A DNA stretch of 9,763 nucleotides. Origin: Spirochaetaceae bacterium. GTDB taxonomy: Bacteria > Spirochaetota > Spirochaetia > B11-G9. Every line of letters begins with the position of its first letter. Position 1 is the first letter of the stretch. Positions 6,244 to 9,763 of the stretch are shown in pieces. A program made the translations under genes and the position numbers. Below the pieces are notes generated by a model. The model had not been told where the DNA came from. It saw only the letters and a program-made list of their open reading frames with translations, and did not search any database. The stretch covers positions 1-9,763 of the forward strand of contig DAOVSY010000087.1 of NCBI GenBank assembly GCA_030633365.1. Reading direction: 5' to 3'.

Positions 6244-7434
6244 ATGAATGAATTGACTAAATACAGTTTTAGAGTTCTTTCTCTTACATCTCTTATCTTT
6301 TTGCTACTCAATTATCACAATTTAACCTATCCATTATATTTTAGTGGTCCTTTATGTCTAATTCCCTGGTTTGTATATGATATAATTCTACCGACCCATA
6401 TTAAGTCTGGAAAATATACTGGTATTATTCTTGAATCAATATCCTTAATTTCTGCCATGACTTTATTAAATACCTATCTATTTTCCGGTTTTATGATTTT
6501 AACTTTTTTTACTAATTTTAGAATGTGGAAATTTAATATTGCAGCTCTAATTAATTCTGGTATCACTATTATTTTTATATTAGTTAAACTTCTTTTAGGA
6601 GCTGAATTTGAAACTTTAATAGTTCTTATTCCTGTTAGTTTTCTTAGTTATTTTTTGAATAGACTTAGTATTGAAACAGATTCTGAACTTAAAGCAGAGA
6701 TTGATGCACAGCAGAAACAAATTGATGGAAAAAATAAACTTTTATCAACTCTTTCTCATGAATTGCGAACACCCCTGGCAGTAATAAAAACTTCTACAGA
6801 AATTATTCTGGAAGAAAGACCTGGTGTGATAAATACTACACAAAAAAGATTTTTGATTGCTGTTCTGGATAATACTATGAGGCTGGTTCGTTTTGTAGAT
6901 ACCATCCTGGCAAGTATAAAAGTAGAATATGCCTGGTTTAGAATGAATAAAAAACCAATGGATATCCGATCTATTATAAAAAAAGTTTGTACTGATATGC
7001 TTCCTTTTATTGATTCCAGGGATCAGGAACTAAAGTATACCTACCCTAACTTAATAAGTAAAACTATAGCCGATGAAAACTGGATTCAGCAGGTTCTAAT
7101 TAATTTAATACATAATGCAAGTAAGCATGTTGGAAAAAATGGAAGAATAATAATTTCAGTTACAGAAAATGAGCAGTGTATTGTTGTATCTGTTTCCGAT
7201 GATGGAAGTGGTATAATAAATCAGGAGAAACCTAAGATATTTTCTGAATTTTATCAGGGGAGTGAATCTGAGGATGAAAATATGGATGGTGCAGGATTAG
7301 GACTTTCAATAGTAAAAAATGTCATAGAAAAACATAATGGAAAAGTATATGTGGGTTCTGTTGCAGGTCTTGGAACAACTTTATCTTTTACACTTCCAAA
7401 AGAAGGTGGTGCAGGATGCAGTACAAAATTTTAA
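6244..7434 (+). CDS. Membrane sensor histidine kinase
   Basis: 396 aa from ATG 6244; a TTG at 6229 would add five residues. Neither has a clear Shine-Dalgarno, so initiation may be weak. Residues 1-140 contain about five hydrophobic segments with short loops and no sizeable periplasmic domain, so the signal is probably sensed within or at the membrane. A short linker (about 143-163) leads to the HisKA dimerisation helix with SHELRTP, phosphoacceptor His172. The ATP-binding domain has the N box (LINLIHNASKH, Asn287 and Asn291), the DDGSG G1 box (319-323), an F box (FSEFY, 333-337) and the GAGLGL G2 box (349-354). All catalytic motifs are intact. The 3' end overlaps the response regulator gene by 19 nt, so the two are translationally coupled partners. 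Confidence 0.93.
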   Translation: MNELTKYSFRVLSLTSLIFLLLNYHNLTYPLYFSGPLCLIPWFVYDIILPTHIKSGKYTGIILESISLISAMTLLNTYLFSGFMILTFFTNFRMWKFNIAALINSGITIIFILVKLLLGAEFETLIVLIPVSFLSYFLNRLSIETDSELKAEIDAQQKQIDGKNKLLSTLSHELRTPLAVIKTSTEIILEERPGVINTTQKRFLIAVLDNTMRLVRFVDTILASIKVEYAWFRMNKKPMDIRSIIKKVCTDMLPFIDSRDQELKYTYPNLISKTIADENWIQQVLINLIHNASKHVGKNGRIIISVTENEQCIVVSVSDDGSGIINQEKPKIFSEFYQGSESEDENMDGAGLGLSIVKNVIEKHNGKVYVGSVAGLGTTLSFTLPKEGGAGCSTKF

Positions 7435-8108
7435 TTATTGAAGATGAACCGGATATTGCAGGTATGCTTGAATATCTTCTTAGAGATGAGGGATATGATG
7501 TTGCTGTTGCATATACTGGAGAACAGGGACTGGAGCTGGTACATAACGAGGAATTCCATTTAATTGTTATGGACCTTTCTCTTCCTGGTATTGATGGACT
7601 TACTGTATGTAATCGAATTAAACAGAGTTCAACTATACCTATTATTATATTAAGTGCCAGGGACAAAGATAGTGATGTAATTTCGGGGTTGGAAATAGGA
7701 GCAGAAGATTATATTACAAAACCTTTTAACCATAGAGAGTTTATTTTGAGAGTGGGTAAAATATTAAATAGATTAAAATTTATAGAAAAACAAAAAGAAA
7801 TACAAATTGATAATTTGGTAATAAACCTGGAAAAAGATGAAGTATATATTGACTCAAAAAGGGTTAACCTTACTCCCAACGAATATTCACTTTTATCCTG
7901 TCTTGCCTCCAGGGCAGGGTGGGTTGTTTCCTGGCAGGCATTATTAAAAGGTGTATGGGGGCATGAAGACTGGGAAGGTGGAAGGGAGATGGTAAAGGTC
8001 AACATCCAGAGACTTCGTAAAAAAATTGAACCCGATCCCCATAGTCCGGAATATATTTTGAACGAATGGGGGAAGGGTTACAGATTTAAAAATATTGATG
8101 GTGAATAA
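7416..8108 (+). CDS. OmpR/PhoB-family response regulator
   Basis: 230 aa. ATG lies inside the kinase gene, with AAGGTGG just upstream in the kinase coding sequence. Receiver domain, residues 1-120: acidic pair Glu9/Asp10, phosphorylated Asp53 (VMDLSLPG), Ser80 (ILSARD) and Lys102 (ITKPF). The C-terminal winged helix, about 130-228, has LTPNEYSLL, recognition helix VKVNIQRLRKKIE (193-205) and the wing GKGYRF. It binds DNA, normally as head-to-tail dimers on direct repeats spaced by one helical turn. GTTAC direct repeats with exactly that period stand ahead of two nearby transcription units, the best candidate targets. Phosphorylation by the overlapping kinase is expected. PhoB/PhoP subgroup identity cannot be decided from sequence alone. 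Confidence 0.95.
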   Translation: MQYKILIIEDEPDIAGMLEYLLRDEGYDVAVAYTGEQGLELVHNEEFHLIVMDLSLPGIDGLTVCNRIKQSSTIPIIILSARDKDSDVISGLEIGAEDYITKPFNHREFILRVGKILNRLKFIEKQKEIQIDNLVINLEKDEVYIDSKRVNLTPNEYSLLSCLASRAGWVVSWQALLKGVWGHEDWEGGREMVKVNIQRLRKKIEPDPHSPEYILNEWGKGYRFKNIDGE

Positions 8109-8981
8109 TTAATTTTTTAGTATTGATATATCTCCTGAACTTACCTTTATTGTAATTGTATTTTCTCCTGTACCAACTATACCTTTTAACTCATCCCTAT
8201 TCTGTTCTCCGGATATTGTTATAGGGAAATCGCAGGTGATTTTTCCTGAAGATGTTTTTGCATTAAGTTCAAAATTGGATTTATCCGGAAGTGAAATAGT
8301 TATGTCCCCGGAGGAATTATTAATAGATATACTGTTTTTAAAATTTGAATATGCAAATTTAATATTTCCGGAACTTAACTTAGCTTTTATATTTCCGGAA
8401 AACTTATCTATTATAATGGATCCGCTGGATGCCTCAAGTTCTGTTTCCTGACTTTCAATATTTACTGCCCTCAATTTTCCTGAAGATGAATCGTAGTAAA
8501 AATCTCTTACATTAAGGGTTTGTAAGTTAAGATCTCCTGAGCTTAGATCTACTTTAAAAATATTTAGCTCGATGTTTGAGACTGATATATCTCCTGAAGA
8601 ACTGCGAATTTCAAGGTTTTGTTTATATTTTCCCGGTAATTCTATTTCCAGTATTAAATTAGATCTTGAGATTCCAAAACTTGATTTTCTATCAACTTTT
8701 ATTGAAAGTCTGGAATTTACTTTTTTATCAGTCAGATATGGTTTCTGGCTACTGGAACTTCCATGGAGATGTACTCTTAATTTATCGCTATTAACTACAC
8801 TAATTCGAACATCAGCAATGGACACAGCTATATCAAGATTTTTTATATCATCCATATTGTAAAATTTTTCTTCATTTATATTTTCATCAAAACCCGAACT
8901 TTGTTGGCCCATAGCACCGATATTACTTGTGATTGAGATCATAATTATTACCAAAAATGGTATTGTTTTTAAAATTTTCAT
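8109..8981 (-). CDS. Exported DUF4097-like repeat protein (SSG-repeat beta-solenoid)
   Basis: 290 aa from ATG 8981, chosen for AGGAG (8988-8992) 6 nt upstream; the frame stays open to about 9014 but without a better start. Residues 1-26 are a signal peptide, with likely cleavage near GAMG/QQ and no lipobox. From about residue 110 the chain repeats a short unit with (S)SG(D/N/K/S)(I/L) about nine times at intervals near 20 residues, for example SSSGDISVSNI, LSSGDLNLQTL and VSSGDISIL at the end. This is typical of DUF4097 proteins, predicted beta-solenoids; family members such as LiaG of Bacillus accompany two-component systems and envelope-stress genes. Its TAA abuts the regulator's TAA with no base between. 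Likely periplasmic or surface, function unknown; a regulatory link with the kinase is suggested by position only. Confidence 0.85.
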   Translation of the reverse strand: MKILKTIPFLVIIMISITSNIGAMGQQSSGFDENINEEKFYNMDDIKNLDIAVSIADVRISVVNSDKLRVHLHGSSSSQKPYLTDKKVNSRLSIKVDRKSSFGISRSNLILEIELPGKYKQNLEIRSSSGDISVSNIELNIFKVDLSSGDLNLQTLNVRDFYYDSSSGKLRAVNIESQETELEASSGSIIIDKFSGNIKAKLSSGNIKFAYSNFKNSISINNSSGDITISLPDKSNFELNAKTSSGKITCDFPITISGEQNRDELKGIVGTGENTITIKVSSGDISILKN

Positions 8982-9041
8982 AATTTTCTCCTGATTACAT
9001 TTATAAAGTAACAAATTTATTACTAATTGTAAAAAATTGTC

Positions 9042-9073
9042 TTTCTATCACTATTTAACATTTCTATCTCTAT
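9042..9073. repeat. Short direct repeat TTTCTATC-N-CTAT
   Basis: Copies at 9042-9054 and 9061-9073 match at 12 of 13 positions, 19 bp apart, in the divergent gap just upstream of the GTTAC array. On the minus strand they lie ahead of the DUF4097 gene, for which I could not find a convincing promoter. Possibly an operator; possibly chance in AT-rich DNA. Confidence 0.4.
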
Positions 9074-9078
9074 AAGAT

Positions 9079-9116
9079 GTTACTTTTTTGTTACTTAATT
9101 GTTACCTAATTGTTTC
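9079..9116 (+). promoter_or_regulatory. Four 11-bp-phased GTTAC half-sites ahead of the binding-protein gene
   Basis: GTTAC at 9079-9083, 9090-9094 and 9101-9105, then GTTTC at 9112-9116: four direct repeats at exactly 11 bp, each preceded by T, with T/A-rich spacers. The pattern matches tandem binding of an OmpR/PhoB-family regulator. Read on the other strand each unit is GTAACA, one base from the TTAACA element of Bacillus PhoP boxes. The array occupies the position of the missing -35 and ends 12 nt before TATAAT, the layout of a class II activated promoter. Confidence 0.72.
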
Positions 9117-9128
9117 TTGTGTAATACT

Positions 9129-9134
9129 TATAAT
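9129..9134 (+). promoter_or_regulatory. -10 hexamer of the binding-protein promoter
   Basis: Perfect TATAAT; no -35-like hexamer at 16-18 nt because that stretch is the GTTAC array. Transcription would start near 9141, giving a leader of about 47 nt with GGAGGA at 9175-9180. Confidence 0.6.
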
Positions 9135-9187
9135 CGGGTTTTAATATAAACTAGATATATTTTCATACCAAAATGGAGGATTATGAA

Positions 9188-9763
9188 ATGAAAAAGACAT
9201 TAATTGTTATTCTGTTGGTAATGGCTATTAGTTTTAGCATGTTTGCTGCAGGATCAAGCGAGAAAGAAGAGCGGATTACAGCATATACAACTTTGGATGA
9301 AGAGCTGGCAAGAAATGTATTCAAAGCTTTTACAGCAGAAACTGGAATCCAGGTAGATTGGGTAAGACTTTCAACTGGTGAAGCAGTTGCAAGAATTGAA
9401 GCAGAAAAAGCTAACCCCCAGGCAAGTATTTGGTTTGGCGGTGTAGGTATTGGTCATATTGAAGCAAAACAGAAAGGCCTGACAATGGCTTATGACTCAC
9501 CTGCAGCAAATATGCCTTCTCAGTTTAGAGATCCTGAATTTTTCTGGTCAGGTATATATACTGGTGCTTTATGTTTCGAGAGTAATACTCAAAAACTGGA
9601 ACAGTATGGTTTAAAAGCACCTACATCATGGGCAGAAATAACAGGTCCTGGTTATGAAGGTCAGGTACAGATGGCTAATCCTGGTTCATCAGGAACTGCA
9701 TACAATGCTCTTGCAACTTTAGTACAGATCTTTGGTGAAGATGAAGCTTTTGAATATATGAAG
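9188..9763 (+). CDS. ABC transporter substrate-binding protein (AfuA/FbpA-like), 3' part beyond window
   Basis: 192 codons visible, open at the right edge. GGAGGA (9175-9180) is 7 nt before ATG 9188; an earlier ATG at 9183 reads only Met-Lys-stop. Residues 1-21 are a signal peptide with likely cleavage FAA/GSSEKEE and no lipobox Cys. The mature N-lobe begins ITAYTTLDEE, then FTAETGIQV, a RLSTGEAVARIEAEK helix and ASIWFGG, the order seen in the AfuA/FbpA-type extracellular binding proteins (cluster containing ferric iron, sugar-phosphate and 2-aminoethylphosphonate binders). The ligand cannot be assigned: residues for metal coordination lie mostly in the missing half. Permease and ATPase genes are expected downstream. 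Expression is probably activated through the GTTAC array. Confidence 0.88.
   Translation, partial: MKKTLIVILLVMAISFSMFAAGSSEKEERITAYTTLDEELARNVFKAFTAETGIQVDWVRLSTGEAVARIEAEKANPQASIWFGGVGIGHIEAKQKGLTMAYDSPAANMPSQFRDPEFFWSGIYTGALCFESNTQKLEQYGLKAPTSWAEITGPGYEGQVQMANPGSSGTAYNALATLVQIFGEDEAFEYMK

Noticed and set aside
9000..9005. TATAAA on the minus strand as -10 for the DUF4097 gene
   Set aside because: Transcription would begin about at the ribosome binding site, 12 nt before the ATG, and there is no matching -35.

Overview
The window looks like a chromosomal piece of a free-living or host-associated spirochaete (Spirochaetales). The evidence is indirect: AT-rich DNA, a substrate-binding protein whose mature end reads FAAGSSEKEE (common in spirochaete binding proteins), and several Sec- or lipobox-bearing envelope proteins. 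There are no RNA genes, insertion sequences, phage genes or CRISPR arrays that I can see. The taxonomic call is an inference.

Left third (1-4208, minus strand): a two-gene operon. A leader-bearing beta-barrel protein appears to start at a rare ATT codon at 4169. It is followed 12 nt later by a large lipoprotein of at least 1029 residues that runs off the left edge. The lipoprotein has a lipobox, seven bacterial Ig-like modules (several almost identical, 240-bp period), three CARDB-like modules and the start of what looks like a PPC domain. A plausible promoter (TGTACA-17-TATAAT) sits ahead of the operon and diverges from a plus-strand histidine phosphatase gene (4340-4963).

Middle (5019-6243): a minus-strand pair encodes a 74-residue cysteine-rich lipoprotein and a membrane-anchored TlpA/ResA-like thioredoxin. 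About 400 bp of intergenic DNA separates it from the divergent signalling genes.

Right third (6244-9763): a membrane histidine kinase and an OmpR/PhoB-type response regulator overlap by 19 nt. Converging on them, stop codon against stop codon, is an exported DUF4097-like protein built of SSG(D/N/K)I repeats. Divergent from that is the 5' part of an AfuA/FbpA-like ABC transporter substrate-binding protein, cut by the right edge.

The most interesting signal is regulatory. GTTAC half-sites repeated every 11 bp, the spacing expected for OmpR/PhoB-family regulators, occur ahead of the binding-protein gene (four copies, 9079-9116) and, on the other strand, ahead of the cysteine-rich lipoprotein/thioredoxin pair (three copies, 5896-5922). 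Each array ends 12-13 nt upstream of a good -10 hexamer with no good -35. The simplest reading is that the response regulator encoded between them activates both, making an envelope thiol pair and a solute importer members of one local regulon.
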